A DNA stretch of 64,000 nucleotides from Thermobifida halotolerans (GTDB lineage Bacteria > Actinomycetota > Actinomycetes > Streptosporangiales > Streptosporangiaceae), in the NCBI RefSeq assembly GCF_003574835.2, contig NZ_CP063196.1, forward strand, positions 3,658,001 to 3,722,000, in the 5' to 3' direction. This document shows, piece after piece, positions 32,593 to 40,252 of the stretch (position 1 is its first letter; every line of letters begins with the position of its first letter). The notes under the pieces were generated by a model. The model made no database searches. It had not been told where the DNA came from and worked only from the letters and a program-made list of their open reading frames with translations. The position numbers were made by a program, and so were the translations under genes.

Positions 32593-33750
32593 ATGAACAC
32601 CATCACCGTCATCGGCGGCGGGATCTCCGGACTGACCGCCGCCATCGCAAGTGCTGAGCAAGGCGCCGACGTCACCCTGTTCGAGGCGCACCGAACCCCG
32701 GGCGGCCGGGCGCGTTCCACGGCCGCGCCCCACGTCGCCAACGACGGGCCGCACGTCCTCTACTGCGACGGCGCGCCCTTCTCCTGGCTCGCCGAACGCG
32801 GGCTGGTCCAGCCGTTCGTCCGGCCGGGCCTGCGGGAGTTGTCCAGGATACGGCTCCGCCACGAGGGGAGGATCACCGGGAGGCCGCCGTCGGGGCTGCT
32901 GCGGGCCGCCGCCAGGCGGAGGGCCGCCGCCCCGGTGGACCGCGACTTCGCGTCGTGGGGGACCGAGCTGTTCGGCGCCGAGGGGGTCCGCGCGGTCTCC
33001 GGACTGCTCGGCGTGGTCACCTACGACGCCGATCCGGGCCGGTTGTCGGCGGCGTTCGTCTGGGAGCGCTTCGGCCGGGCCGCCGCTCCGCGCTACCCGA
33101 CCGCCAGGTACGTGGTGGGGGGCTGGCAGGCGATGGTGGACCGGATGGTCGAGCGTGCGCGCGCCCTGGGTGTGCGCGTCGAGACCGGGACGCGGGTCGA
33201 CCGACTGCCGTCGGACGGGCCGACGATCGTGGCCACCTCCCTGGACGCGGCCCGGACCCTGCTGGACGACGACTCGCTGCGCTGGGAGAGTGGCCGGTCA
33301 CTGCTGGTCGACCTGGGGCTGCGGAGCCGCAGGGGTGAGCCGTACCTGGTCTTCGACCTGGACGAGGGTGGTTTTGTCGGCAGGTACTCCCAGCCGGACC
33401 CCTCCCTGGCCCCCGCCGGTGAGGACCTGGTCCAGGCGCAGATGCCGGTGCGGCCCGGTGAGTCCCGCTCCGACGTCCGGGCGCGGCTGGAGCGGCTGGT
33501 CGACGCCGCGCTGCCCGGCTGGCGGGACCGGGTGACCTGGCGGCGCGACCAGATGATGGCGGGCCGCAGCGGCGCCCTGGACCTGCCCGGCCGCTCCTGG
33601 CGCGACCGCCCGGCCGTCGACCGGGGCGACGGCGTCTACCTGGCGGGGGACATGGTCGCCGCGCCCGGCCTGCTCGGCGAGGTGTCGATCACCAGCGCCC
33701 TGACCGCCGTCCGCGCGGCGCTGGGCCGGAGTGCGGCGCGCGTCGCCTGA
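32593..33750 (+). CDS. FAD-dependent amine oxidase/phytoene desaturase-like oxidoreductase, ECF41 partner
   Basis: The 385-residue protein has the N-terminal FAD motif VIGGGISGLTAAIASAEQGA with the following FEAHRTPGGRA. The C-terminal FAD-binding segment is GVYLAGDMVAAPGLLGEVSI. The middle resembles NAD(P)-binding protoporphyrinogen or phytoene oxidase-like proteins but is short for them. The ATG lies one base after the sigma gene stop, so the two are co-expressed. ECF41 sigma factors typically control such an adjacent oxidoreductase, decarboxylase or epimerase; the substrate is unknown. Confidence 0.85.
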   Translation: MNTITVIGGGISGLTAAIASAEQGADVTLFEAHRTPGGRARSTAAPHVANDGPHVLYCDGAPFSWLAERGLVQPFVRPGLRELSRIRLRHEGRITGRPPSGLLRAAARRRAAAPVDRDFASWGTELFGAEGVRAVSGLLGVVTYDADPGRLSAAFVWERFGRAAAPRYPTARYVVGGWQAMVDRMVERARALGVRVETGTRVDRLPSDGPTIVATSLDAARTLLDDDSLRWESGRSLLVDLGLRSRRGEPYLVFDLDEGGFVGRYSQPDPSLAPAGEDLVQAQMPVRPGESRSDVRARLERLVDAALPGWRDRVTWRRDQMMAGRSGALDLPGRSWRDRPAVDRGDGVYLAGDMVAAPGLLGEVSITSALTAVRAALGRSAARVA

Positions 33751-33795
33751 GCGGCCCCGCCGGTCTCCTCCGGGCGGGAGGACGCTTGGCCCCCA

Positions 33796-33833
33796 CCCCC
33801 TTTGACGTACAAGATCCTGTACGTCAAAGGGGG
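33796..33833. promoter_or_regulatory. Perfect 16-bp inverted repeat ahead of the yefM remnant
   Basis: CCCCCTTTGACGTACA (33796-33811) and its exact reverse complement (33818-33833) flank AGATCC, ending 5 bases before the yefM ATG. The inner TGTACG/CGTACA halves recall the TGTACA core of YefM-YoeB operators. It is most likely the autoregulatory operator of the toxin-antitoxin locus. It might also serve as a terminator for the upstream oxidoreductase. Confidence 0.65.
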
Positions 33834-33838
33834 TTTCG

Positions 33839-33985
33839 ATGAAGGTGATGAGCTACTCCGGGTCCCGCGCGAAGTACGCCGAGACCGCCTATCTGCTCCG
33901 CAGTCCGGAGAACGCCCGGCGGCTGGTCACCGCGATCGAGCGACCGGAGTCCGACGGCGGCGCACGGCACGGGCTCGTCGAGTGA
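33839..33985 (+). pseudogene. yefM: YefM-type antitoxin with an internal in-frame deletion
   Basis: The 48-residue frame begins MKVMSYSGSRAKYAE, the normal YefM start, and continues directly with TAYLLRSPENARRLVTAIER, the normal C-terminal toxin-binding part. About 35-40 residues that should lie between (the end of the DNA-binding fold and the V-I-V-S-L-D-x-Y-E-S segment) are missing. It is probably unable to bind DNA or fold properly. It overlaps the toxin start by 4 bases (GTGA). Confidence 0.75.
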
Positions 33986-34405
33986 AACCCGTCTGGGACG
34001 AGTCAGCCTGGGACGACTACGTCTGGTGGCAGGCCGAGGGCCGAAAGATCCTCACTGAGGTTTGACGGTCGCCTTCGCGACGGACACCGGCCGTGCGGAG
34101 AGGAGGGGACGGCCGATCGGCCCAGGGCGTTCCACACCAACCCCCACGACGGGACACCACCGGCCACGGCCAACCCGTGGTCGCCCGCCGCGGAACCGAA
34201 CACTCAAACCTCAGTCAGACGCATCAGCGCTCTTGTCAAGGACGTCATGCGCAACGGCAACGAGGGGATCGGCAAGCCCGAGCCGCTCAAGCACGGTTTC
34301 CAGGGCTACTGGTCGCGCCGTGTCAACGACGAGCACCGACTGGTCTGCAAGATCGCCGGAGACGAGATCCGCATCGCTGCCTGCCGTTACCACTACGGGA
34401 GGTAG
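33982..34405 (+). pseudogene. yoeB: YoeB-type mRNA interferase, split by a MITE
   Basis: The 5' part starts at GTG 33982 and encodes MKPVWDESAWDDYVWWQ through KIL, then meets a stop inside an insertion. The 3' part resumes at 34215 and encodes RISALVKDVM, GKPEPLKHGFQGYWSRRVND and IAACRYHYGR to TAG at 34403-34405. Removing 163 bases (insertion plus one copy of a TCA duplication) restores an open YoeB frame reading KILRRISALV with the catalytic Glu, Arg and His-Tyr end intact. The interruption disables the toxin, in step with the damaged antitoxin. Confidence 0.88.
34055..34214. mobile_element. 160-bp MITE with 11-bp terminal inverted repeats inserted in yoeB
   Basis: Exact terminal inverted repeats CTGAGGTTTGA (34055-34065) and TCAAACCTCAG (34204-34214) bound a segment with no coding frame of note. 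The segment is flanked on both sides by TCA (34052-34054 and 34215-34217), a 3-bp target duplication. Excising the element with one TCA rebuilds the conserved yoeB frame. Size, ends and duplication fit a non-autonomous miniature element mobilised by an unidentified transposase elsewhere. Confidence 0.85.
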
Positions 34406-34538
34406 TCCGCCACGCGGTTCCGGGGAACCGGTGGCGGAAAGCCCCGCCCCGCGTCCCGGCTCCCCGACCGCGGACGTCCGCAGCGCCCTCCCCGTTCTCG
34501 GGGATGTTCCCCGACCGGGACACCTGCGGTACCGGAGG

Positions 34539-35201
34539 TCATCCCTCGGTGCTGGCCACCCCGATCGGGCAGGTCGCGCCCGTTCCGCCCACACCGCAGT
34601 AGCCGTGCGGGTTCTTGGCCTCCGACAGGTACTGCTGGTGGTAGGGCTCGGCGAAGTAGAACGGGGTGGCCGGGACGATCTCGGTGGTGATGGGGCCGTA
34701 GCCCATGCGGGTCAGCACCGGTTGGAAGGCGTCGCGGCTGGCCTCGGCCGCGGCGCGCTGGGCCTCGTCGTGGTAGAGGATCATCGAGCGGTACTGGGTG
34801 CCCACGTCGTTGCCCTGCCGCATGCCCTGGGTGGGGTCGTGGCCCTCCCAGAACACCTTGAGCAGTTCGGTGTAGGAGATGCGCTCGGGGTCGAAGACCA
34901 CGCGCACGGCCTCGGTGTGGCCGGTGCGTCCCGAGCAGACCTCCTCGTAGGTGGGGTTGGAAGTGTAGCCGCCCGCGTAGCCGACGGCCGTGGTGATGAT
35001 GCCGGGGCCCAGCCGCCAGAAGGTGCGCTCCACACCCCAGAAGCAGCCCATGCCGAACTCGGCGATCTGGGAGCCTTCGGGGTAGGGCGGAGCCAGCGGG
35101 GTTCCCAGGACCTCGTGGCGGTCCGGAACCGGCATCGGGGTGTCGCGGCCGGGCAGGGCGTCGGCCCGGTCGACCATCGTCGTCTTCGTGAAGCCGAACA
35201 T
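34539..35201 (-). CDS. msrA: Peptide methionine (S)-sulfoxide reductase
   Basis: The 220-residue protein contains the MsrA active-site motif [13 protein letters not shown] (Cys near residue 53), [21 protein letters not shown] and [12 protein letters not shown]. The [14 protein letters not shown] segment near the C-terminus supplies the resolving Cys. It reduces methionine-S-sulfoxide in oxidised proteins with thioredoxin. An N-terminal extension of about 45 residues is typical of the longer actinobacterial forms. It is divergent from rarD. Confidence 0.95.
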   Translation of the reverse strand: MFGFTKTTMVDRADALPGRDTPMPVPDRHEVLGTPLAPPYPEGSQIAEFGMGCFWGVERTFWRLGPGIITTAVGYAGGYTSNPTYEEVCSGRTGHTEAVRVVFDPERISYTELLKVFWEGHDPTQGMRQGNDVGTQYRSMILYHDEAQRAAAEASRDAFQPVLTRMGYGPITTEIVPATPFYFAEPYHQQYLSEAKNPHGYCGVGGTGATCPIGVASTEG

Positions 35202-35300
35202 GCTTTCAGGCTATCCGCGCCGTCCAGTGTCCGGACGTTCCCGGCGGGCGGGTCCCTGCGCGGGAACGGTATGCCCGTGGTCCGCCCGGTACCCCTTCTC

Positions 35301-35306
35301 TATAGT
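35301..35306 (+). promoter_or_regulatory. -10 element TATAGT ahead of rarD
   Basis: TATAGT ends nine bases before the GTG start of rarD, so the transcript would have only a few untranslated bases. No clear -35 is seen. Confidence 0.45.
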
Positions 35307-35315
35307 CTGACCCTC

Positions 35316-36245
35316 GTGCCTGATTCGAACAAGGGCGTGCTCTACGGCGCGAGCGCGTACTTCCTGTGGGGGTTTCTCCCCCTGTACTGGCCGTTGATCA
35401 CTCCTCCCGCCACACCGACCGAGGCCCTCTTTCATCGGATGATTTGGTCATTGGTGGTTGTGGTGGGGGTGTTGCTGGTCCGGCGGGACTGGCGGTGGCT
35501 GGACGGCCTCCTGCGCAGCCCCCGGCAACTGCTGCTGCTCACCGCGGCCACACTGCTGATCACCCTCAACTGGGGCTGCTTCATCATCGCGGTGACCAGC
35601 GGCCACACCCTTCAGTCCTCCCTCGCCTACTTCATGAACCCGCTGGTGAGCGTGGCGCTTGGCATGCTGGTCCTCCGGGAGCGGCTGAGTCGGGCCCAGT
35701 GGGTCGCCGTCGCGCTCGGCGTGGTCGCCGTCGCCGTGCTGGCCCTCGACTACGACACGCCGCCCTGGCTGGCGATCGCCATGGCCCTCGCCTTCGCCGG
35801 CTACGGCCTGCTGAAGAAGTCCGTGCGGCTGGACGGGGTGCAGAGTCTGGCCGCCGAGACCGCGATCATGTTCCTCCCCGGGACCGCGGTCGTGGTCTAC
35901 CTGGAGTCCACCGGATCGGGCACCTTCCTGTCCGTCTCCCCCACTCACTCGCTGCTGCTGGTCGGCACCGGAGTGCTGACCGCCGTTCCGCTGATGCTCT
36001 TCGGCGCGGCGGCGCAGCGCCTCCCGCTCAGCATGGTCGGCCTGCTCCAGTTCATCGCGCCGGTGATGCACTTCCTGATCGCGTGGCTGGTCTTCGGCGA
36101 GGAGCTGTCGGCGGTCAGGTGGTTCGGGTTCGTCGTGGTGTGGGCGGCACTCGCGGTGTTCGTCGTGGACATGCTCGGCCGCACCCGCCGCGCGTCCCGA
36201 CCACCGCGCGCCGCCGCCCCGGAGCCGACGGCCGAACCGGGCTGA
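35316..36245 (+). CDS. rarD: RarD-type EamA/DMT superfamily transporter
   Basis: This 309-residue protein has about ten membrane spans arranged as two EamA repeats. It opens GVLYGASAYFLWGFLPLYWPL, and ITLNWGCFIIAVTSGHTLQSS and LAYFMNPLVSVALG are characteristic of RarD. The family is associated with chloramphenicol sensitivity and metabolite export, but substrates are mostly undefined. The GTG at 35316 lies close to a TATAGT -10 element. The C-terminus is a short Arg/Pro/Ala-rich cytoplasmic tail. Confidence 0.88.
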   Translation: MPDSNKGVLYGASAYFLWGFLPLYWPLITPPATPTEALFHRMIWSLVVVVGVLLVRRDWRWLDGLLRSPRQLLLLTAATLLITLNWGCFIIAVTSGHTLQSSLAYFMNPLVSVALGMLVLRERLSRAQWVAVALGVVAVAVLALDYDTPPWLAIAMALAFAGYGLLKKSVRLDGVQSLAAETAIMFLPGTAVVVYLESTGSGTFLSVSPTHSLLLVGTGVLTAVPLMLFGAAAQRLPLSMVGLLQFIAPVMHFLIAWLVFGEELSAVRWFGFVVVWAALAVFVVDMLGRTRRASRPPRAAAPEPTAEPG

Positions 36246-36441
36246 GAAACCGGTGCCGGGAAGTCAGGCGGGCAGGGCATTCCACTCCAGCGCCCGAGGC
36301 GACCCACCACAGACGCCCACCTGGATTGCCGCACCCTCTCCCCGGCTTTCCGGCATCGGTTTCCAGATGCCCCCGACCCCGGGGGATCGCAGGCAGCCTT
36401 CACCCCAGGGGCCTCGGGGCCGAGGTCCCACGACCAATGCC

Positions 36442-36475
36442 GGAAGGGCGGTCCACCGCGGTGGACCGCCCTTCC
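36442..36475. terminator. Perfect 16-bp hairpin between convergent genes
   Basis: Arms 36442-36457 and 36460-36475 are exact reverse complements. It lies 22 bases past the end of the minus-strand PRC-barrel gene and downstream of the plus-strand rarD gene, so it can serve both. The 36246-36440 stretch before it holds no gene. Confidence 0.7.
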
Positions 36476-36497
36476 GTGTTCCGTCTCGGAACACCGC

Positions 36498-37283
36498 TCA
36501 GCTCCTACGGCGACGGGAGCGTCCGGATCCCCCCTCCTCCTCGTCGACCTCGATGTGTTCCTTGCGCAGCTCCCCGCGGACCCGCTCGGTGTCGCTGACC
36601 TCCTCCTTGGAGACGCGCACCCGCTCCACGGGCACCTCTTCCTTGCCGACCACCGGGCGCTCCTCGTGGAGGGTGATCTCCTCCTCCTGCTCGCCCATCC
36701 GGCCGGTGCCCGCCTCTCCGGTCACGGGCTCGCGCTCGACACGGAGCCTCTCACGGCGGACCGGGACGTCCTCCTCGAAGGGCTCGTTCTCCACGCTCTT
36801 GTGTACCCGCGCCCGACCGCTCTCCGTGCGCTCGACGCCGACCCTGGCCTGCTCCTCGGAGCGGGTGATGGACGCCTCCTCCCCCTCCCGGGGCATCGTT
36901 CCCGCGGCCTGCGCCCGGGGCTCGCGCTCCGCCGTGTCCTGCTCCTCGGTCGCCCGCGGTCCCGGAACGTTTGGCTGCACACCGTAGTGCCGGTAGAGCT
37001 CGGCTTCCTGCTCGGGGGAGAGGTGGCCGCCGACACCGAAGCGGGGAGAGTCCTTGATCAGGCTCTTGGAGAACGGAACACGCAGGTCCTGATCGGTGAC
37101 CTCGGCTCCAGCCAGCGGGACGAAGCTCTCCTGGTTGCCGAACATGCCGGTCTGGACCGTCACCCACGTCGGTTGGTGGGTCTGGTCGTCGCGGTAGACC
37201 TGTCCGATCTTGCCGACGTTGTTGCCGTCCTGGTCGATCAGCCTGTGCCCGACCAGCTCCTGGATTCCGGGCCGAGGTGCCAT
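36498..37283 (-). CDS. PRC-barrel and DUF2382 (YsnF/AvaK-like) stress protein
   Basis: The 261-residue protein begins with a PRC-barrel domain (residues about 5-80; ELVGHRLIDQDGNNVGKIGQ and QESFVPLAGAEV). A linker and then a highly charged C-terminal DUF2382 domain follow, with repeated E-R-V-R-V and P-V-x-K-E-E-V-P-V-like strands. Such proteins are common in actinobacteria and linked to general stress or desiccation. No catalytic residues are visible. The ATG at 37281-37283 after AGGGAG was chosen; an upstream ATG would add 19 arginine-rich residues. Confidence 0.83.
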   Translation of the reverse strand: MAPRPGIQELVGHRLIDQDGNNVGKIGQVYRDDQTHQPTWVTVQTGMFGNQESFVPLAGAEVTDQDLRVPFSKSLIKDSPRFGVGGHLSPEQEAELYRHYGVQPNVPGPRATEEQDTAEREPRAQAAGTMPREGEEASITRSEEQARVGVERTESGRARVHKSVENEPFEEDVPVRRERLRVEREPVTGEAGTGRMGEQEEEITLHEERPVVGKEEVPVERVRVSKEEVSDTERVRGELRKEHIEVDEEEGGSGRSRRRRS

Positions 37284-37459
37284 GCGAATCAACTCCCTTG
37301 GTCTCTGCCGCCTCAGGCGGTTGCTCGCTGCGCTACCCAACCGGCATCGCAGCAGTTCAGAGACTCGGTTACCCGATCGGGCATGGGGTGACCCCCGGCC
37401 TTACCCGACACATACCCAGAAAAGGACATGTCGTGACCGTCCCGGCGACTCCTCGCAGA

Positions 37460-38464
37460 TCAGCCGCTGCGCTCCACGACGTAGTCGCACAGTGCCAGGA
37501 ACGCGTCCCTGGCCGGGCAGTCCGGAAGAGTGGTCAGCTCCGACCGGGCCCGATCCGCCCAGGACTCCAGGTCGGCCCGTGCCTCGCGCATCGCCGGATG
37601 GGCCCGCAGCAGGCCCAGGGCCTCGGCGGTCTCCGCGTCGTCCAGCGGACGTCCCAGCAGGGAGCGCAGCCGTGCGTGCTCGGGCTCCTCCCCCCGCAGC
37701 GCATAGAGCATCGGCAGGGTCAGCACCCCCTCCCGCAGGTCGGTTCCGGGAGTCTTGCCGGACTGGGCGGTCTCGCTGGCCACGTCCAGGATGTCGTCGG
37801 AGAGCTGGAAGGCCGTCCCCAGCGCCTCACCGGCCCGCGTGACCGTCTCGACCACATCGGGACCGGTCCGTCCGAACATCGCGCCGAACCGGGCGGAGGA
37901 GGCGATCAGCGAGGCCGTCTTGTCGGCGATGACGTCCAGGTAGTGCTTCATCGGATCGGCTCCCGCGCGCGGCCCCGCGGTCTCGAGGATCTGCCCCCGG
38001 ACCAGGCGGCCGAAGGTCTGCGCCTGCAACCGCACCGCCTCGGTGCCCAGATCCGCCAGGATCTCCGAAGCGCGCGCGAACACGTAGTCGCCGGTCAGGA
38101 TCGCGATCGCGTTGCCCCAGCGCCGGTTGGCGCTCGGGCTGCCCCGACGCAACTCGGCCTCGTCCATGACGTCGTCGTGGTAGAGGGTGGCCACATGGGT
38201 CAGTTCGACCACCGCCGCGGCCGGAACGAGGTCGGGGTTGCCCGCGTCACCGAAACGCGCGGCCAGCAGCACCAGGGTGGCGCGGAAGCGCTTGCCTCCG
38301 GCGGCCAGCAGATGCGCCGCCGCCTCGTTCAGCAGCGGGTCGCTCTCCGCCACCGTTTCGCGGAGCAGCTTCTCCACCTGCTCCAGCTCTGCCTGGACCT
38401 CCCGGGCGAGCGCTTCGTCAATACTCGGCAGCGTCAGAAACCCGCTCGGGACAGCACCGCTCAC
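37460..38464 (-). CDS. Trans-polyprenyl diphosphate synthase (menaquinone side chain)
   Basis: The 334-residue isoprenyl diphosphate synthase has the first Asp-rich motif LYHDDVMDEAELRRG (residues about 94-107) and the second LSDDILDVASETAQSGK (about 218-234). GGKRFRATLVLLAARFG lies near the N-terminus. It condenses isopentenyl units into the long all-trans chain of menaquinone. It is downstream of nuoN on the same strand with a 138-base gap, near menG and a quinone-tail reductase. The start is GTG at 38462-38464. Chain length cannot be read with certainty. Confidence 0.88.
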   Translation of the reverse strand: MSGAVPSGFLTLPSIDEALAREVQAELEQVEKLLRETVAESDPLLNEAAAHLLAAGGKRFRATLVLLAARFGDAGNPDLVPAAAVVELTHVATLYHDDVMDEAELRRGSPSANRRWGNAIAILTGDYVFARASEILADLGTEAVRLQAQTFGRLVRGQILETAGPRAGADPMKHYLDVIADKTASLIASSARFGAMFGRTGPDVVETVTRAGEALGTAFQLSDDILDVASETAQSGKTPGTDLREGVLTLPMLYALRGEEPEHARLRSLLGRPLDDAETAEALGLLRAHPAMREARADLESWADRARSELTTLPDCPARDAFLALCDYVVERSG

Positions 38465-38602
38465 CTGAAAGCTCCACCTGTCAACAGGGCGCGCGATACC
38501 TCACGAAGCGAAGTACCGCGCGCTCTCGCAACGAACACAGACTGACTCAGAAGTTATCCGACGCCGACTCCGCGACCAAAGCGGGTGTCGGTTTCCTCCC
38601 GT

Positions 38603-40252
38603 CTACCGAACGAACAGGGCCTCGGAGACGGTTCCGTCCGCCGTCGTCTCACCGGCCGCTTCCGCCGACGGCTGCGGAACCAGGTTGTCCAGCACCGGTC
38701 CGGGGAACACCCCCAGGACCAGGGTCGCCGCGACCCCGAGTCCGACAACGCTTCCGGTGAGCGCCCCCGCCCTGAGTACCCGGGGCGCGGTCTCGGCGGG
38801 TTCGGCGAAGAACATCAGCACGATGATGCGCACGTAGAAGAACGCGGTCACCGCGCTGCTGAGCACGCCCACGACCACCAGCGGGGTCGCCCCGGCCGCC
38901 ACCGCCGCCTCGAACACCGCGAACTTGCCGATGAATCCGCTGGTCAGCGGAATACCGGCGAAGGCGAGCAGGAACAGGCCGAGGGAGGCGGCCAGGAACG
39001 GCGAGGTGCGTCCCAGTCCCGCCCACTGCGTCAGGTCACCGGCTTCGGCGCCGCCCTCGGCGTTGCGTACCAGGGTGACGACCGCGAACGCGCCGACCGT
39101 GGTGAAGCCGTAGGCGGCCAGGTAGAACATGGCTCCGGCCAGGCCGTCGGCGCTGGCCGCCACGACCGCGGTCAGCATGAAGCCCGCGTGCACCACCGAG
39201 GAGTAGGCCAGCAGCCGCTTGATGTCGCGCTGGGTGACCGCGATGACCGCGGCGAGCACCATGGTGAGGATCGCCACGACCCACAGCATCGGCCGCCACT
39301 GCGCCACCGACGCGCCGAAGGCCACGTAGAACACCCGCAGCAGGGCGCCGAACGCGGCGACCAGGGTGCCGGAGGCCATCAGCGCGGTGATCGGTGTGGG
39401 GGCGCCCTGGTAGACGTCGGGCTTCCAGTTGTGGAAGGGAACCGCGCCGACCTTGAACAGCAGGCCCACCCCGATCAGCGCGATGCCGATGAGCAGCAGC
39501 GGCTCGCCTCCGTCGATCAGTCCGCCCTCGCTGGTCGCCCGGTTGACGGCGGCGAAGTTCACCGAGCCCGCGTAGCCGTACACCATGGCGATGCCGAACA
39601 GGAAGAACGCCGAGGAGAACGAGCCCAGCAGGAAGTACTTGACCGCGGCCTCCTGGGAGAACAGGCGACGGCGGCGGGCCAGCCCGCACAGCAGGTACAG
39701 CGGGAGGCTCATCACCTCCAGGGCGATGAACATGGTGAGGAAGTCGTTGGCGGCCGTGAACAGTTGCATGCCCAGCACCGCGAACATCACCAGCGGGTAG
39801 ACCTCGGTGTGCTGGGTTCCGGCGAGGATGTGCGAGCGCTCCTCGTCGCTGCCGGGAACCGCGGCGGCCTGCGCGGTGAAGGCGCTCTCACCGTCCCGGT
39901 TCTCGGCGATCAGCAGCAGGCTGGCGAAGGCCAGCACCAGGATGACGCCCTGGAAGAACAGGGCGGGCCGGTCCACCACGACGGTCGCGAAGGCCACGGT
40001 GACGCCCGCGCCGTCCGCCGGCAGCGCGCCCACCTGGAGGACGGTCAGCACGAAGGCCGCGCCGATTCCGAGCAGGGCCAGCGTCAACTGGGTGATCCGG
40101 CGGTACCGCGCGGCCACGAACGCCTCGGCGAGCACGCCGAGGACACCGGCCGCGAACACCACCAGCAGCGGTGACAGCAGCCCGTAGTCGATGTCGGGAG
40201 CCTGGGTGACGACTGTCGGGGTCCCGGCCTCCGACAGGCTCAGCGGAATCAT
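38603..40252 (-). CDS. nuoN: NADH-quinone oxidoreductase subunit N
   Basis: This 549-residue antiporter-like subunit of complex I has about 14 spans, with the conserved proton-channel lysines in the middle helices (AVKYFLLGSFSSAFFLFG and VPFHNWKPDVYQGAPTPITA). It is the distal-arm subunit thought to pump one proton. Its ATG overlaps the nuoM stop (ATGA). It is the last nuo gene. Confidence 0.96.
   Translation of the reverse strand: MIPLSLSEAGTPTVVTQAPDIDYGLLSPLLVVFAAGVLGVLAEAFVAARYRRITQLTLALLGIGAAFVLTVLQVGALPADGAGVTVAFATVVVDRPALFFQGVILVLAFASLLLIAENRDGESAFTAQAAAVPGSDEERSHILAGTQHTEVYPLVMFAVLGMQLFTAANDFLTMFIALEVMSLPLYLLCGLARRRRLFSQEAAVKYFLLGSFSSAFFLFGIAMVYGYAGSVNFAAVNRATSEGGLIDGGEPLLLIGIALIGVGLLFKVGAVPFHNWKPDVYQGAPTPITALMASGTLVAAFGALLRVFYVAFGASVAQWRPMLWVVAILTMVLAAVIAVTQRDIKRLLAYSSVVHAGFMLTAVVAASADGLAGAMFYLAAYGFTTVGAFAVVTLVRNAEGGAEAGDLTQWAGLGRTSPFLAASLGLFLLAFAGIPLTSGFIGKFAVFEAAVAAGATPLVVVGVLSSAVTAFFYVRIIVLMFFAEPAETAPRVLRAGALTGSVVGLGVAATLVLGVFPGPVLDNLVPQPSAEAAGETTADGTVSEALFVR

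Noticed and set aside
36270-36380. Weak similarity of this non-coding stretch to 58900-59040 (GGCTTTCCGGCATCGG versus GGCTTCCCGGCATTGG)
   Set aside because: Only about 20 of 27 positions agree over the best part, with no clear ends or duplications, so a shared repeat cannot be supported by eye. A self-comparison of the genome would settle it.
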